A stretch of DNA of 42,319 bases from NCBI GenBank assembly GCA_018052945.1, contig JAGPMH010000013.1, positions 1 to 42,319 on the forward strand, given 5' to 3'. The position numbers and the translations under genes are program-made. Positions 15,527 to 24,783 of this stretch are shown piece by piece (position 1 is the stretch's first letter; each line of letters starts with the position of its first letter). The notes under the pieces are model-generated. The model was not told the origin of the DNA. It saw nothing but the letters and a program-made list of their open reading frames with translations, and searched no databases. The stretch is from Negativicutes bacterium. Lineage in GTDB: Bacteria; Bacillota; Negativicutes; JAGPMH01.

Positions 15527-16415
15527 TTTTTTGCTTAGGGATAACCATCTTTATTGTAATGAATTCATCATCTTGTTCTTGTTTTATCTTAACCTTTAGC
15601 CCTGATTTTTTCATTTGGCCGGCAATATCATTAATACTATTTAAAAAGATTCTAACATCACGAATCACACTGACTCTTTTATTATTCTTAGCTTTAGCCG
15701 GTGGCATTTTTTCTGCTAATACCTCTTCGACTAAAACTTCGGTATCTCTTACATTTAAAGCTTTCTCTGTGATTAACTGAATCAACTCTAATTGAGTTTT
15801 TTCATCTTCAACTTTTAACAATGCTCTGGCATGACGCTCGGTAAGATTAGCCTGAAATAAAGCGGTTCGCGCTTGAGTGCTTAGTTTTAACAATCTCATT
15901 TTATTAGCAATAGTAGACTGTTTCCGCCCCATCCGCTGTGCTAATTCTTCTTGCGTAAAGCTAAAATTAGCAATCAATTGTTGAAAGCCTTCGGCTTCCT
16001 CAAAAAAGTGCAGATCTTCTCGTTGCAAGTTTTCAATCATCGCCAGCTCCGCCATTTCCTTGTCTGAGAGCTCTTTAATGATTATTGGAACATTGTCTAG
16101 TCCTGCTAGTTTTGAGGCTCTTAAACGCCGTTCTCCGGCGATTAGTTCGTATTTATCATTTACTTGTCGCACTAATAACGGTTGGATTACCCCATATTCA
16201 GTGATTGAGCTAGCCAGTTCCTGCAACGCCTCCGGCTTAAAGGTCTTTCTTGGCTGAAACGGGTTCGGAATAACATCTTCAATTAACACAGTTTTAATAT
16301 TATTCAAATCTACTGTAGCCTCTGCTTCCGGCAAAGTCGGTTCAATTTGTGGCTCTTTATCTTCAGCTACGGTTTGAGATGAACTTATCCCAAATAATCT
16401 AGCTAATTTTTTCAT
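15522..16415 (-). CDS. noc: Nucleoid-occlusion protein Noc (ParB paralogue)
   Basis: 297 residues. The ParB-type clamp domain has IPNPFQPRKTFKPEALQELA, GERRLRASKLAG and ENLQREDLHFFEEAEG. The DNA-recognition helix region GRKQSTIANKMRLLKL and the following ERHARALL and LNVRDTE are nearly those of Bacillus Noc and differ from the ParB copy at 10042. The first residues, MKKLARLFGI, form a short basic amphipathic segment like the membrane-targeting helix of Noc. Noc binds its sites across the chromosome, tethers DNA to the membrane and blocks division over the nucleoid. The location next to rsmG is the Bacillus arrangement. Its ribosome-binding site is weak (GGGGCGGTG). Confidence 0.9.
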   Translation of the reverse strand: MKKLARLFGISSSQTVAEDKEPQIEPTLPEAEATVDLNNIKTVLIEDVIPNPFQPRKTFKPEALQELASSITEYGVIQPLLVRQVNDKYELIAGERRLRASKLAGLDNVPIIIKELSDKEMAELAMIENLQREDLHFFEEAEGFQQLIANFSFTQEELAQRMGRKQSTIANKMRLLKLSTQARTALFQANLTERHARALLKVEDEKTQLELIQLITEKALNVRDTEVLVEEVLAEKMPPAKAKNNKRVSVIRDVRIFLNSINDIAGQMKKSGLKVKIKQEQDDEFITIKMVIPKQKK

Positions 16416-16486
16416 TTACACACCGCCCCAAAGTACATTTATTGCAATCTTTATTCGTCATAACCAGTGCTAAATCCTTTTGCATT

Positions 16487-17206
16487 TTAAATTAGCGGAT
16501 TTTTTTCAATTTGGCCGGCCTTGCGCGGATACTTAGCCGCCATCGGTTGAACTTTCTTAATATAAATAACCGCCCTGACATCAGCCAAATCCGGTAAAGT
16601 AACTGGCTGAACCTTCACTACTTCACCACCTAAGGTTTTTATCGCCGAGCTTGCTTCTGTTAATTCCGCTTCATACTGCGCACCTTTTAAGGCGATAAAA
16701 TATCCTCCGACTTTTACAAAGGGCAAGCATAACTCACTTAAAACATTTAACCTAGCAACCGCTCTTGATACCGCAATATCAAAAACTTCCCGTAAAAGCT
16801 TATTTTTTCCGCCATCTTCAGCGCGACTATGAACTAAATTAACATTTTCTAAGCCAATTTCAGTTACCACCGCTTCTAAAAACTTTACCCTTTTATTAAG
16901 CGAATCTAACAAGGTTAACTCAATCTCATTATTATAAATTTTTAGTGGTAAACCCGGAAACCCTGCTCCGGTTCCAACATCAATCAGTTTGACTTTGCCT
17001 TTAAAAAAATCTTCATCATAGCAAGTTAAAGAATCAATCATATGCTTTATCGCTACTTGCTGCGGTTCGGTGATTGCGGTTAAGTTGATCTTTTCATTCC
17101 AGCTAATCAATGCTTGATAATATTTATCATAAGCATCAAGTTGCTGTGCTGAAAGCTCTAACTTACTTTTAAGAGCAGCATCTTGTAAAAATTGTTTAAA
17201 CCCCAT
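16487..17206 (-). CDS. rsmG: 16S rRNA (guanine527-N7)-methyltransferase RsmG
   Basis: 239 residues, the usual length. The SAM-binding motif I reads LIDVGTGAGFPGLPLKI, preceded by WNEKINLTAI and followed by the catalytic-region LNKRVKFLE, and AVSRAVARL. It methylates N7 of G527 in 16S rRNA. The start overlaps the mnmG stop (TAATG), giving translational coupling. AAAGGGG in the end of mnmG is the ribosome-binding site. Confidence 0.97.
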   Translation of the reverse strand: MGFKQFLQDAALKSKLELSAQQLDAYDKYYQALISWNEKINLTAITEPQQVAIKHMIDSLTCYDEDFFKGKVKLIDVGTGAGFPGLPLKIYNNEIELTLLDSLNKRVKFLEAVVTEIGLENVNLVHSRAEDGGKNKLLREVFDIAVSRAVARLNVLSELCLPFVKVGGYFIALKGAQYEAELTEASSAIKTLGGEVVKVQPVTLPDLADVRAVIYIKKVQPMAAKYPRKAGQIEKNPLI

Positions 17207-19083
17207 TATGCTTCCCCTTTACGACGTTCTTGTTCCAAATAAACTAGCAATACCGAAATATCTGCCGGTGAAATACCGGAGATTCGAGAAGCTTGACCAA
17301 CCGACAATGGCATAATTTTATTAAGCTTTTGTCGTGCTTCTAAGGCTAAACCTTCAATTTTATTATAATCAAAGTCTTGTGGTAGTAATTTTTCTTCTAA
17401 TTTTAAAACTTTTTCAATTTGTTCACTTTGTTTTTTGATATAACCTTCGTACTTTGCTAATATTTCTAGCTGATTACTGGATTCAGGCATAATTTCTGGT
17501 AAAGCAAACACTTGTTGTAATAAATTATAGGTAATTTCCGTTCTTTTTAACAAATCATACAATGACATTCCGGTATGAATTTCACTGCTACCAATTTGTT
17601 TAAGTTTTTCTTGTGTTTCCTTGGTTGGAGTAATGATAGTATTTTGTAACAATGCTAGATTATCAGTTATCTCTTGTTTTTTCTTAGAAAACAATTGATA
17701 GCGTTCATCTTTTACTAATCCGATTTGACGACCTTTTTCGGTTAACCGCATATCAGCATTATCTTGTCGTAACAATAAGCGATACTCTGCTCTAGACGTC
17801 ATTAAGCGGTAGGGCTCATTAGTCCCTTTCGTAACCAAATCATCAATTAAAACTCCAATATAAGCTTCCGCTCTAGTTAAAATTAACGGCTTTTCCTGAC
17901 GAATTTTCAAGGTTGCATTAATCCCTGCCATCAAACCTTGCGCAGCAGCCTCTTCATAACCCGAAGTACCGTTAGCTTGACCGGCTGAAAATAAACCATC
18001 AATTTCTTTAAATTCTAAGGATGGTTTTAATTGCGTCGGATCAACACAGTCATATTCAATCGCATAAGCCGGTCTCATAATTTCAACATTTTCTAGCCCC
18101 TTGATTGTTCTTAAAAACGCATATTGAACATCAATCGGCAAGCTGGTTGACATCCCTTGAACATACATTTCATTAGTATCAAGACCCTCTGGTTCAACAA
18201 AGAGTTGGTGAGCTTCTTTATCGGCAAATCTAAATAATTTATCTTCAATCGACGGACAATATCTTGGACCAATGCCCTCTACCACTCCGGTAAACATTGG
18301 CGCCCGATGAAAATTAGCTCTAATAATTTCATGAGTTTTAGGATTAGTATAACTAAGCCAACAAGGAACTTGCTCTAATTTATTTTCCTTTGTCATAAAG
18401 GAAAAATGATTAACCTTTTCATCACCAGGTTGAATCGTCATTTTAGAATAATCTAAACTGCGTTTATTAACCCGTGCCGGAGTTCCGGTTTTAAAACGCA
18501 TTAATTTTACGCCAATTTCTTTTAACGAAGTAGACAAATTTTCCGCTGATCGCTGTCCACTCGGACCACCACTATACATTGTTTCACCAATAATTATTTT
18601 TCCGCGCAAATAAGTACCGGTCGCAATAATAACAGTTTTACATAAAAACTCTTCGCCGGTTTCTGCTTTAACACTCTTAACGGTAGCATCTTCTACTATA
18701 ATTTTTTCAATTAAAACTTGTTTGGTATCCAAGTTTTCTTGATTTTCAATAACCTTTTTCATTGAAACATGATAAAGATTTTTATCAGATTGTGATCTTA
18801 AGGCATGAACAGCCGGCCCTTTACTGGTGTTTAGCATTCGCATTTGAATCGACGCTTTATCACCATTAATGCCCATCTCGCCACCTAAGGCATCAATCTC
18901 TCTAATTAAATGCCCTTTTGCCGGTCCTCCAATGGACGGATTACATGGCATCATCGCAATATTATCTAAACTTAATGTTGTCAATAAAGTCTTTGCACCC
19001 ATTCTGGCAGCCGCTAGCGCCGCTTCACAACCAGCATGACCGGCACCAATTACCACAACATCATATGTACCTGCAATAAACAA
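17206..19083 (-). CDS. mnmG: tRNA uridine-5-carboxymethylaminomethyl modification protein MnmG (GidA)
   Basis: 625 residues. The FAD-binding Rossmann motif [20 protein letters not shown] is near the start, followed by [21 protein letters not shown] and the C-terminal GASR-like [16 protein letters not shown] helical domain that docks MnmE. With MnmE it modifies U34 of several tRNAs. TTG at 19083 ([10 protein letters not shown]) is preferred because GGGAG lies eight bases upstream, while the in-frame GTG at 19092 overlaps that signal. Lies 12 bp after mnmE and overlaps rsmG by one base. Confidence 0.95.
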   Translation of the reverse strand: MFIAGTYDVVVIGAGHAGCEAALAAARMGAKTLLTTLSLDNIAMMPCNPSIGGPAKGHLIREIDALGGEMGINGDKASIQMRMLNTSKGPAVHALRSQSDKNLYHVSMKKVIENQENLDTKQVLIEKIIVEDATVKSVKAETGEEFLCKTVIIATGTYLRGKIIIGETMYSGGPSGQRSAENLSTSLKEIGVKLMRFKTGTPARVNKRSLDYSKMTIQPGDEKVNHFSFMTKENKLEQVPCWLSYTNPKTHEIIRANFHRAPMFTGVVEGIGPRYCPSIEDKLFRFADKEAHQLFVEPEGLDTNEMYVQGMSTSLPIDVQYAFLRTIKGLENVEIMRPAYAIEYDCVDPTQLKPSLEFKEIDGLFSAGQANGTSGYEEAAAQGLMAGINATLKIRQEKPLILTRAEAYIGVLIDDLVTKGTNEPYRLMTSRAEYRLLLRQDNADMRLTEKGRQIGLVKDERYQLFSKKKQEITDNLALLQNTIITPTKETQEKLKQIGSSEIHTGMSLYDLLKRTEITYNLLQQVFALPEIMPESSNQLEILAKYEGYIKKQSEQIEKVLKLEEKLLPQDFDYNKIEGLALEARQKLNKIMPLSVGQASRISGISPADISVLLVYLEQERRKGEA

Positions 19084-19095
19084 ATTATTCACTCC

Positions 19096-20475
19096 CTACT
19101 TACCAATACAAAACTGGGTGAAAATCTGATCAATAATATCATCACTGACCGTATCACCGGTAATTTCACCAAGTTTTTCCCAAGCTGTCCGTAAATCAAT
19201 AACAATACAATCCGCCGGCATCGCGCTTTCAATGGTTAATAATACTTCATCTAAGTTTTTAAGTACTGTTCTTAATAAATCGGCTTGTCTAACATTATTA
19301 ACAAATACCCCTTCACTTTGTGGCATCTTGCCGTGATACACCATATTGACTATTTCCTGCTTTAATTCATTTAATCCGACTTCATCAATTGTCGAAATTT
19401 TTATTATTTTTTTATCTTGTACCAAGGTTTGAACATAAGCACAATCTAACACCTCGGTTAAATCACTTTTATTAACTAAAATAATTGCTTTTTTATCTTT
19501 TATCTTTAATAAAATTTCTTCATCTTCTCTGGTCAAAGCTTTTGAGCTATCTAATAATACTAAAATTAAATCAGCATTATCAATAAAAGTTTTAGCTTTT
19601 TCCACCCCTAATTGTTCCACAAAATCATCAGTTTCTCTAATACCAGCAGTATCAATAATTTTTAGCGGAATGCCTTCAATATTAATAAATTCCTCGATAA
19701 TATCACGCGTCGTTCCCGGAATATCAGTTACTATCGCCCGTTGCTCTTTTAATAAAGCATTTAACAAACTCGATTTACCCACATTAGGTTTTCCAATAAT
19801 CGCTGTTTCTAAGCCTTCACGCAATATTTTTCCGGTATCGGCAGTTGCTACTAAATCATTAATTTCCGCTACTAAATTATTAACCTTTTGTTTAACATCG
19901 GCAATCGCAAATTCCTCAATTTCATCTTCCGGAAAATCAATCGAGGCTTCTAAATGTGCTATCATTCCTAATAATTCATGGCGAAAAGAACTTATTTTGT
20001 CAGCAAATTGACCTGACAAATGCCCCAGTGCCATTTTCAGCGAAGCATCGGTTTTTGATCTGATAATATCCATCACGGCTTGTGCTTGTGTTAAATCTAA
20101 CCGCCCATTTAAAAACGCCCTTTTAGTAAACTCTCCCGGCTCTGCCAAGCGTGCGCCTTGTCTTAAGGTTAAGTCTAAAATATGCTTAACTGTTAACGAG
20201 CCACCATGGCAGTGAATTTCCACTACATCTTCTCTAGTATAAGTATTGGGTGCTTTCATTATGATTAAAATAACTTCATCTAAAATTTCTCCGTCAGCAA
20301 TAATATGCCCATAAGAAACTTGATGTGTTTTTATATCTTCAGCTTTTTTTCCATTAATCCCGCGAAAAATATTATTGGCAATTTCAATTGCCTTATTACC
20401 ACTTATTCTAATAATGCCAATTCCACCATCACCTAACGCTGTTGCTACGGCACTGATAGTATCATCGTGAATCAC
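19096..20475 (-). CDS. mnmE: tRNA modification GTPase MnmE (TrmE)
   Basis: 459 residues. N-terminal folate-binding domain (ISAVATALGDGGIGIIRISG), a helical domain, an inserted G domain with GKPNVGKSSLLNAL, DIPGTTRD, DTAGIRE and NKSD, and the C-terminal zinc-like C-(I)-G-K motif (FCIGK) at the very end. It is the partner of MnmG in wobble-uridine modification. GTG at 20475 is chosen as start because GGAGG lies eight bases upstream; an ATG at 20490 precedes this ribosome-binding site and would add five residues not typical of the family. Confidence 0.96.
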   Translation of the reverse strand: MIHDDTISAVATALGDGGIGIIRISGNKAIEIANNIFRGINGKKAEDIKTHQVSYGHIIADGEILDEVILIIMKAPNTYTREDVVEIHCHGGSLTVKHILDLTLRQGARLAEPGEFTKRAFLNGRLDLTQAQAVMDIIRSKTDASLKMALGHLSGQFADKISSFRHELLGMIAHLEASIDFPEDEIEEFAIADVKQKVNNLVAEINDLVATADTGKILREGLETAIIGKPNVGKSSLLNALLKEQRAIVTDIPGTTRDIIEEFINIEGIPLKIIDTAGIRETDDFVEQLGVEKAKTFIDNADLILVLLDSSKALTREDEEILLKIKDKKAIILVNKSDLTEVLDCAYVQTLVQDKKIIKISTIDEVGLNELKQEIVNMVYHGKMPQSEGVFVNNVRQADLLRTVLKNLDEVLLTIESAMPADCIVIDLRTAWEKLGEITGDTVSDDIIDQIFTQFCIGK

Positions 20476-20522
20476 AAAATTTACCTCCATTTTGCTGATT
20501 TTGCTTGTACTTTACAATCAAC

Positions 20523-20553
20523 AAAACCCAGTAATAATTATTACTGGGTTTTT
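20523..20553 (-). terminator. Intrinsic terminator after jag
   Basis: A perfect 24-base palindrome (20526-20549) flanked by A4 and T5, in the gap between jag and mnmE. It probably separates the rpmH-jag transcript from mnmE, though readthrough is possible. Confidence 0.8.
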
Positions 20554-20560
20554 CATTTAA

Positions 20561-21187
20561 TTATCTTTTTAACGCAATAACAACCTTACGAAAAGGTTCT
20601 TCACCATCACTATAAGTCAAGATACGGCGATCATCTTGTAGCGCAGTATGAATTACTTTGCGTTCATGTCGATTCATTGGCTCCAGTGTTATTTTTTCAC
20701 CAGTTCTTTTAACTTTATCAGCTAATCTATTAGCTAAACGACATAAAGTATCTTCACGTCTTTTTCGATAATCTTCAATATCAATTATGATTTTAACCTT
20801 AGCTTCACTCATATCACTATTAGCCGCTAAATTCGTTAAATATTGCAATGAATCAAGCGTTTGTCCGTGCTTGCCGATTAAAATACCTAAATTATCGCCT
20901 GATAATTTAAATAAAATATGTTCAGCACACTCCACTTTTTCAATATTTACCGTAATATTCATTGCACTAAAAATATCTTCTAAAAATTTAGTAGCAATCT
21001 CAATCGGACTATTCTTCTTCACTGATACTCTAATTTTCGCCGGTTTATTACCAATAAAGCCAAATAATCCTTTACTAGGCTCTTCTAGTACTTCATAGTC
21101 AACCTGATTTTCATCAACATTAAGCTCTCTTAATGCCTCACTAAGAGCTTCTTCCACAGTTTTAGCAGTCTTCTCTATTGTCAACAT
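20561..21187 (-). CDS. jag: RNA-binding protein Jag/KhpB (Jag-N, KH and R3H domains)
   Basis: 208 residues. Jag-N domain (about 1-50: AKTVEEALSEALRELNV ... GLFGFIG), type II KH domain with the GILIGKHGQTLDSLQYL loop, and C-terminal R3H domain with NRHERKVIH (R-x3-H). KhpB binds RNA as a heterodimer with KhpA in Firmicutes and influences division and membrane-protein synthesis. It lies three bases downstream of yidC; the ribosome-binding site is modest. Placement next to yidC and rnpA is universal in Firmicutes. Confidence 0.95.
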   Translation of the reverse strand: MLTIEKTAKTVEEALSEALRELNVDENQVDYEVLEEPSKGLFGFIGNKPAKIRVSVKKNSPIEIATKFLEDIFSAMNITVNIEKVECAEHILFKLSGDNLGILIGKHGQTLDSLQYLTNLAANSDMSEAKVKIIIDIEDYRKRREDTLCRLANRLADKVKRTGEKITLEPMNRHERKVIHTALQDDRRILTYSDGEEPFRKVVIALKR

Positions 21188-21190
21188 CTC

Positions 21191-21853
21191 TTAAACTGCC
21201 CCCTCTTTAACTTTAGCCTCATCACGATACATCCACCATTGTTGAATAATTTGAGCAATATTACTAACTACCCAATATAGTACTAATCCTGAAGGAAAAT
21301 TAATGCTAATATAACCAATAAAAATTGGCATAAAATACATCATCATTTTAGTTTGCGGATTATCATCATTCATGGTTTGTTTTTGCTGAATATATGTTGT
21401 TACTGCTGATAAAATTGGTAAAACATAAATATGATCAGCTACTGATAAATTACTCAACCAAAAAAAAGTCGGATCACCGATATAACTATAATCTCTAATC
21501 GCAAAGAATATTCCCATTAAAATCGGCATTTGCGCTAATAATGGTAAACAACCTGCTAACGGATTAACACCGGAATTTTTATATAATGCGGCCATTTCTT
21601 GTTGTAATTTTTCCGGTTTATCTTTGAATTTTTCTTGAAGTTCTTTCATTTTAGGCTGCAAATCCTGCATTGCCTTCATGGATTTAATTTGCTTTACAGT
21701 CAATGGATATAGCAAAATTTTAATAACAATTGTCATTAAAATAATTGCCACACCATAATTGGCAAAACCGATATAACCACTAATATTATAAAAAACCGTC
21801 AAAATTGCTTGTAAAAAAGCAATGAAACTATCGAACAAAAAACTCAACTCCAC
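21191..21853 (-). CDS. yidC: Membrane protein insertase YidC (OxaA)
   Basis: 220 residues, the short Firmicute form with five core helices and no large periplasmic domain. Core marks are YGVAIILMTIVIKILLYPLT (conserved Arg replaced region before a Lys in the groove), the cytoplasmic hairpin MKAMQDLQPKMKELQEKFK, and NPLAGCLPLLAQMPILMGIF. It inserts and folds membrane proteins with or without SecYEG. Start GTG 21853 is used, but a TTG at 21838 nine bases after GGAG is possible. No lipobox is visible, unlike Bacillus SpoIIIJ. Confidence 0.93.
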   Translation of the reverse strand: MELSFLFDSFIAFLQAILTVFYNISGYIGFANYGVAIILMTIVIKILLYPLTVKQIKSMKAMQDLQPKMKELQEKFKDKPEKLQQEMAALYKNSGVNPLAGCLPLLAQMPILMGIFFAIRDYSYIGDPTFFWLSNLSVADHIYVLPILSAVTTYIQQKQTMNDDNPQTKMMMYFMPIFIGYISINFPSGLVLYWVVSNIAQIIQQWWMYRDEAKVKEGAV

Positions 21854-21870
21854 ACTTTAATTTTATTTTA

Positions 21871-22080
21871 TCATTTAACAGGATCATAACCACCGGGGTG
21901 AAAAGGATGACATTTTAAAATCCGCTTCACCGTCAGTGATAGACCTTTTATGACCCCATATTTTTCAAAAGCTACAATTGCATATTCCGAGCAAGTTGGC
22001 ACAAACCTACAGGTCGGCGGTTTTAGCGGTGAAATAAATAATCTGTAAAACTTGATCAGTAAAATAATCAGCTTATTCAT
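21871..22080 (-). CDS. yidD: Membrane protein insertion efficiency factor YidD
   Basis: 69 residues with the full family pattern: [24 protein letters not shown], and [11 protein letters not shown]. YidD is a small amphipathic inner-membrane protein that assists YidC. ATG at 22080 is chosen because GGAG in the end of rnpA lies five bases upstream; the GTG at 22086 sits inside that signal. It is translationally linked to rnpA and 17 bp ahead of yidC. Confidence 0.95.
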   Translation of the reverse strand: MNKLIILLIKFYRLFISPLKPPTCRFVPTCSEYAIVAFEKYGVIKGLSLTVKRILKCHPFHPGGYDPVK

Positions 22081-22082
22081 AA

Positions 22083-22427
22083 TCACTCCAAAATATTAGC
22101 TTTTTTAGCAATATCCAAAAAAGCTTTTTCCGCCACAGTATATTTTACCGTCGTAAGATTTTTTCTGCCAACCAGCAATAAATCAATTCCCTTTATCAAT
22201 TGAAATTGATTTAAACGATAAACTTCCCTTAATAAACGCTTCACCCGATTACGAGTCACAGCATTTCCTAATTTTTTTCCTGCCGCAAATCCTACTTTAG
22301 AATGCTGATCGTTTCTTTTTAAGATATAAACAACCAACATTCTATTAGCGTAAGATTTACCAAGACGATAAACAGTTTGAAAATTCTTATTTTTTTTTAA
22401 AACTAAATTCTTTGACAAATTATACAT
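22083..22427 (-). CDS. rnpA: Ribonuclease P protein component RnpA
   Basis: 114 residues. Contains [19 protein letters not shown] N-terminal block ([17 protein letters not shown]), [11 protein letters not shown] and the RNR motif in [16 protein letters not shown], which contacts the RNase P RNA. It helps process tRNA 5' ends. Start 22427 has AGGATGG upstream and gives the family's usual N-terminus; an upstream in-frame start (22466) would overlap the rpmH attenuator hairpin. Confidence 0.95.
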   Translation of the reverse strand: MYNLSKNLVLKKNKNFQTVYRLGKSYANRMLVVYILKRNDQHSKVGFAAGKKLGNAVTRNRVKRLLREVYRLNQFQLIKGIDLLLVGRKNLTTVKYTVAEKAFLDIAKKANILE

Positions 22428-22452
22428 AAATATTATCCATCCTGCTATATGG

Positions 22453-22478
22453 AAAAAATAGGCCACTAATGCGGCCTA
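22453..22478 (-). terminator. Attenuator-like hairpin between rpmH and rnpA
   Basis: On the minus strand TAGGCC, an 8-base loop and GGCCTA are followed by T6, starting directly after the rpmH stop codon. A leaky terminator here would let ribosomal protein L34 be made in excess over RnpA, which the cell needs in far smaller amounts. Confidence 0.7.
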
Positions 22479-22613
22479 CTAAGCAGATAATTTTTTTCTG
22501 CCTCTAGCACGTCTTCTTTTTAAAACAAGACGACCACCTCTGGTCTTCATGCGCTCACGAAAGCCGTGCGTTCTTTTTCTCCACAATGTATTTGGTTGAT
22601 AAGTGCGTTTCAT
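22479..22613 (-). CDS. rpmH: 50S ribosomal protein L34
   Basis: A 44-residue very basic protein beginning [18 protein letters not shown] and continuing with [20 protein letters not shown], the L34 signature, ending KKLSA. It has a strong GGGAGGTG ribosome-binding site and a consensus promoter. It is the first gene of the leftward origin operon, adjacent to oriC as in nearly all Firmicutes. Confidence 0.98.
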   Translation of the reverse strand: MKRTYQPNTLWRKRTHGFRERMKTRGGRLVLKRRRARGRKKLSA

Positions 22614-22682
22614 ATCTATAACACCTCCCTCAGAAAAAACGAAAACTATACTATGTCAAAATAATCAATTTTAACTATAAAA

Positions 22683-22711
22683 ATTATAGACTAGGTCTTA
22701 GATAGTGTCAA
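22683..22711 (-). promoter_or_regulatory. Promoter of rpmH (full sigma-A consensus)
   Basis: On the minus strand TTGACA (22711-22706), 17 bases, TATAAT (22688-22683): a perfect consensus with ideal spacing, about 70 bases upstream of rpmH, as expected for a ribosomal-protein gene. Confidence 0.92.
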
Positions 22712-22740
22712 GAATTTTACTATTTAATAGTTAATAACTC

Positions 22741-23051
22741 TGTGGATATTTATGAGATTATTTTATTTTTTTCGTGGAAATATGTTGATAACTTTACCTC
22801 CTTTTGATAATATAATCATAGATGTTTATCCACATTATTAACATAGTACTGTAAAAATGTTAATAAATTCATCTCTTATCCCCATAACCCTTGATTTTTC
22901 CACAGTTTTACCCACAAAACATTAAATACTATGCAACATAAGCAAATACTACCTTTTTTTCTTTGCTATATGTATGATAGCATATTTTTTTTCGCCTTTT
23001 TACCTTATATTCCCTAAAGTTATACACACTTGTGGATAGTTTTGTGGATAA
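22741..23051. other. oriC: oriC part 1: DnaA-box cluster upstream of dnaA
   Basis: The 495-bp gap between rpmH and dnaA holds no gene. It has two perfect TTATCCACA boxes, at 22826-22834 (plus) and 23043-23051 (minus), and single-mismatch boxes at 22741-22749 (minus), 22783-22791 (minus), 22876-22884, 22896-22904, 22908-22916, 23020-23028 (TTATACACA) and 23031-23039 (minus). The last three crowd the dnaA start and probably autoregulate dnaA. A small hairpin with a T8 tail (22964-22990) lies in the middle. Confidence 0.92.
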
Positions 23052-23108
23052 CTTATTACCATGTTAATAAAATTTGTTTATATTTTCTCTTGATGAAAGG
23101 ATTTTTTT

Positions 23109-24539
23109 ATGGATACAAAACAATTACAAGCTATTTGGGAGCAGATTTTAGTAGAATTATCCAAAGATATTTCCAAGCTTAGCTGTGATTCTTTTCTAAA
23201 GCCAATCGTTCCGTTATCAATTAACGAACAAATTTTAGAATTAGGCACACCAAATCAGTTTGTCAAAGAATTTTTAGAAGATCGCTATGTTAATTCCATT
23301 AAGGCGGCTACGGCTAAAGTAACTAATAATAATTTGCAGTTAAAAATAATCAACCTCCAATTAGGCGATACTGTCGAACCTGAATTAGTAAGTACCGTTC
23401 CTAGTATTAGTTCTGTTAATACAGCTGAAGAAATAGTATTACCAACCAGTACTGCTGTTACAGCTACCACTGCACCGGAAATAAAACCAACTAATTCAGT
23501 GATTTTAGAAGATTCTTTCTCTTTAAACCCTAAATATGTTTTTGAAACCTTTGTTACCGGTAATTCCAATCGGTTTGCCCACGCTGCTGCTCTAGCCGTA
23601 GCTGAAGCACCGGCTAAAGTATATAACCCGTTTTTTATGTATGGCGGTGTTGGCTTGGGTAAAACTCATTTAATGCATGCTATTGGCCATAGAATTTTAG
23701 AAAAAAATCCTAATTTAAGAGTCTTATACATTTCAAGTGAAAAATTTACTAATGAGCTTATAAATTCTATTCGCGATGGTAATCCTGAAAGTTTTCGTCA
23801 AAAATATCGTAATATTGATGTTTTATTAGTCGATGATATTCAGTTTTTATCAAAAAAAGAACATACCCAAGAAGAATTTTTCCACACCTTTAATACTTTA
23901 CATAATGCTAACAAGCAAATTATTATCTCCAGTGACCGGCCACCTCGCGAAATTCAAACGTTAGAAGATCGTTTAAGATCAAGATTTGAATGGGGCCTAA
24001 TTACAGATATTCAAGCACCGGATTTAGAAACAAGGATTGCAATTTTACGGAAAAAAGCCTTATTAGAAAATTTAACGGTCCCGAATGATGTGATGTTGTT
24101 TATCGCCAGTAGAATCGACAACAATATCAGAGAATTAGAAGGCGCTTTAATCAGAGTAATGGCTTATGCCTCTTTAACTAATCAAGTAGTAACCAATGAA
24201 CTTGTTTCAGAAGCTCTAAAAGATGTTTTTCCACACGGTAAAACCAAAGAAATAACATTAGAGCTGATTCAAGAAATAGTATCTTCTTATTTTAAAATCA
24301 AAATGGAAGATTTATTGGCAAAAAAACGAACCAGAAACTTAGCTTTTCCAAGGCAAATTGCCATGTATTTATCAAGAGAATTAACTGATACTTCTTTACC
24401 GCGTATCGGTGAGCTATTTGGTGGTAGAGATCATACTACGGTAATTCATGCCCACGATAAAATTGCTCGCGAACGTAATGAAGATAATAAATTAAATAAT
24501 ACAATTAAAGAACTTATTAAGAGAATAGAAAGTATGTAG
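23109..24539 (+). CDS. dnaA: Chromosomal replication initiator DnaA
   Basis: 476 residues. Domain I (about 1-85) is followed by a Thr/Val-rich linker (domain II, about 86-135). The AAA+ domain has [20 protein letters not shown], Walker [11 protein letters not shown], Walker [11 protein letters not shown] and sensor motifs with [11 protein letters not shown]-terminal domain IV has the DnaA-box recognition signature [15 protein letters not shown]. It binds the boxes on both sides of its own gene and melts the origin. GAAAGGA lies seven bases before the start. Flanked by oriC on both sides, as in Bacillus. Confidence 0.98.
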   Translation: MDTKQLQAIWEQILVELSKDISKLSCDSFLKPIVPLSINEQILELGTPNQFVKEFLEDRYVNSIKAATAKVTNNNLQLKIINLQLGDTVEPELVSTVPSISSVNTAEEIVLPTSTAVTATTAPEIKPTNSVILEDSFSLNPKYVFETFVTGNSNRFAHAAALAVAEAPAKVYNPFFMYGGVGLGKTHLMHAIGHRILEKNPNLRVLYISSEKFTNELINSIRDGNPESFRQKYRNIDVLLVDDIQFLSKKEHTQEEFFHTFNTLHNANKQIIISSDRPPREIQTLEDRLRSRFEWGLITDIQAPDLETRIAILRKKALLENLTVPNDVMLFIASRIDNNIRELEGALIRVMAYASLTNQVVTNELVSEALKDVFPHGKTKEITLELIQEIVSSYFKIKMEDLLAKKRTRNLAFPRQIAMYLSRELTDTSLPRIGELFGGRDHTTVIHAHDKIARERNEDNKLNNTIKELIKRIESM

Positions 24540-24549
24540 TGTATAACTC

Positions 24550-24715
24550 TGTGTATAACTGTGTTATTGTGCTGTATATTAACTGTGTATAAATTTTATT
24601 GTGAATTTACCTGTAGATATGTGGATAAGTGTGATATGTTTTATTGACAACTTATTCACATATCTTATTTATACGCCCATTAAGATTTTCAGACTTATAC
24701 ACATATCTACAAGCC
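24550..24715. other. oriC: oriC part 2: DnaA boxes between dnaA and dnaN
   Basis: The 244-bp gap after dnaA contains a perfect box at 24620-24628 (minus), TTATACACA-type boxes at 24550-24558 (minus), 24584-24592 (minus) and 24695-24703 (plus), and TTATTCACA at 24652-24660. The last box points toward the trio and AT-rich elements that follow, as in the Bacillus basal unwinding system. Confidence 0.92.
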
Positions 24716-24733
24716 CTACTACTAATACGACTA
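24716..24733 (-). other. DnaA-trio-like repeat
   Basis: Six consecutive triplets CTA CTA CTA ATA CGA CTA on the plus strand read 3'-GAT GAT GAT TAT GCT GAT-5' on the other strand, the DnaA-trio pattern on which DnaA assembles a single-strand filament. They begin 13 bases after the last DnaA box and run straight into the AT-rich element. Confidence 0.75.
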
Positions 24734-24772
24734 TAAATATATATATTATTAATCAGTATTAATATTTAAGAG
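24734..24772. other. AT-rich DNA unwinding element
   Basis: Almost pure A/T (TAAATATATATATTATTAAT and on) directly after the trio repeat and just before the dnaN ribosome-binding site. Likely site of first strand opening; it may also hold the dnaN promoter. Confidence 0.75.
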
Positions 24773-24783
24773 AGGTGCCCTAA

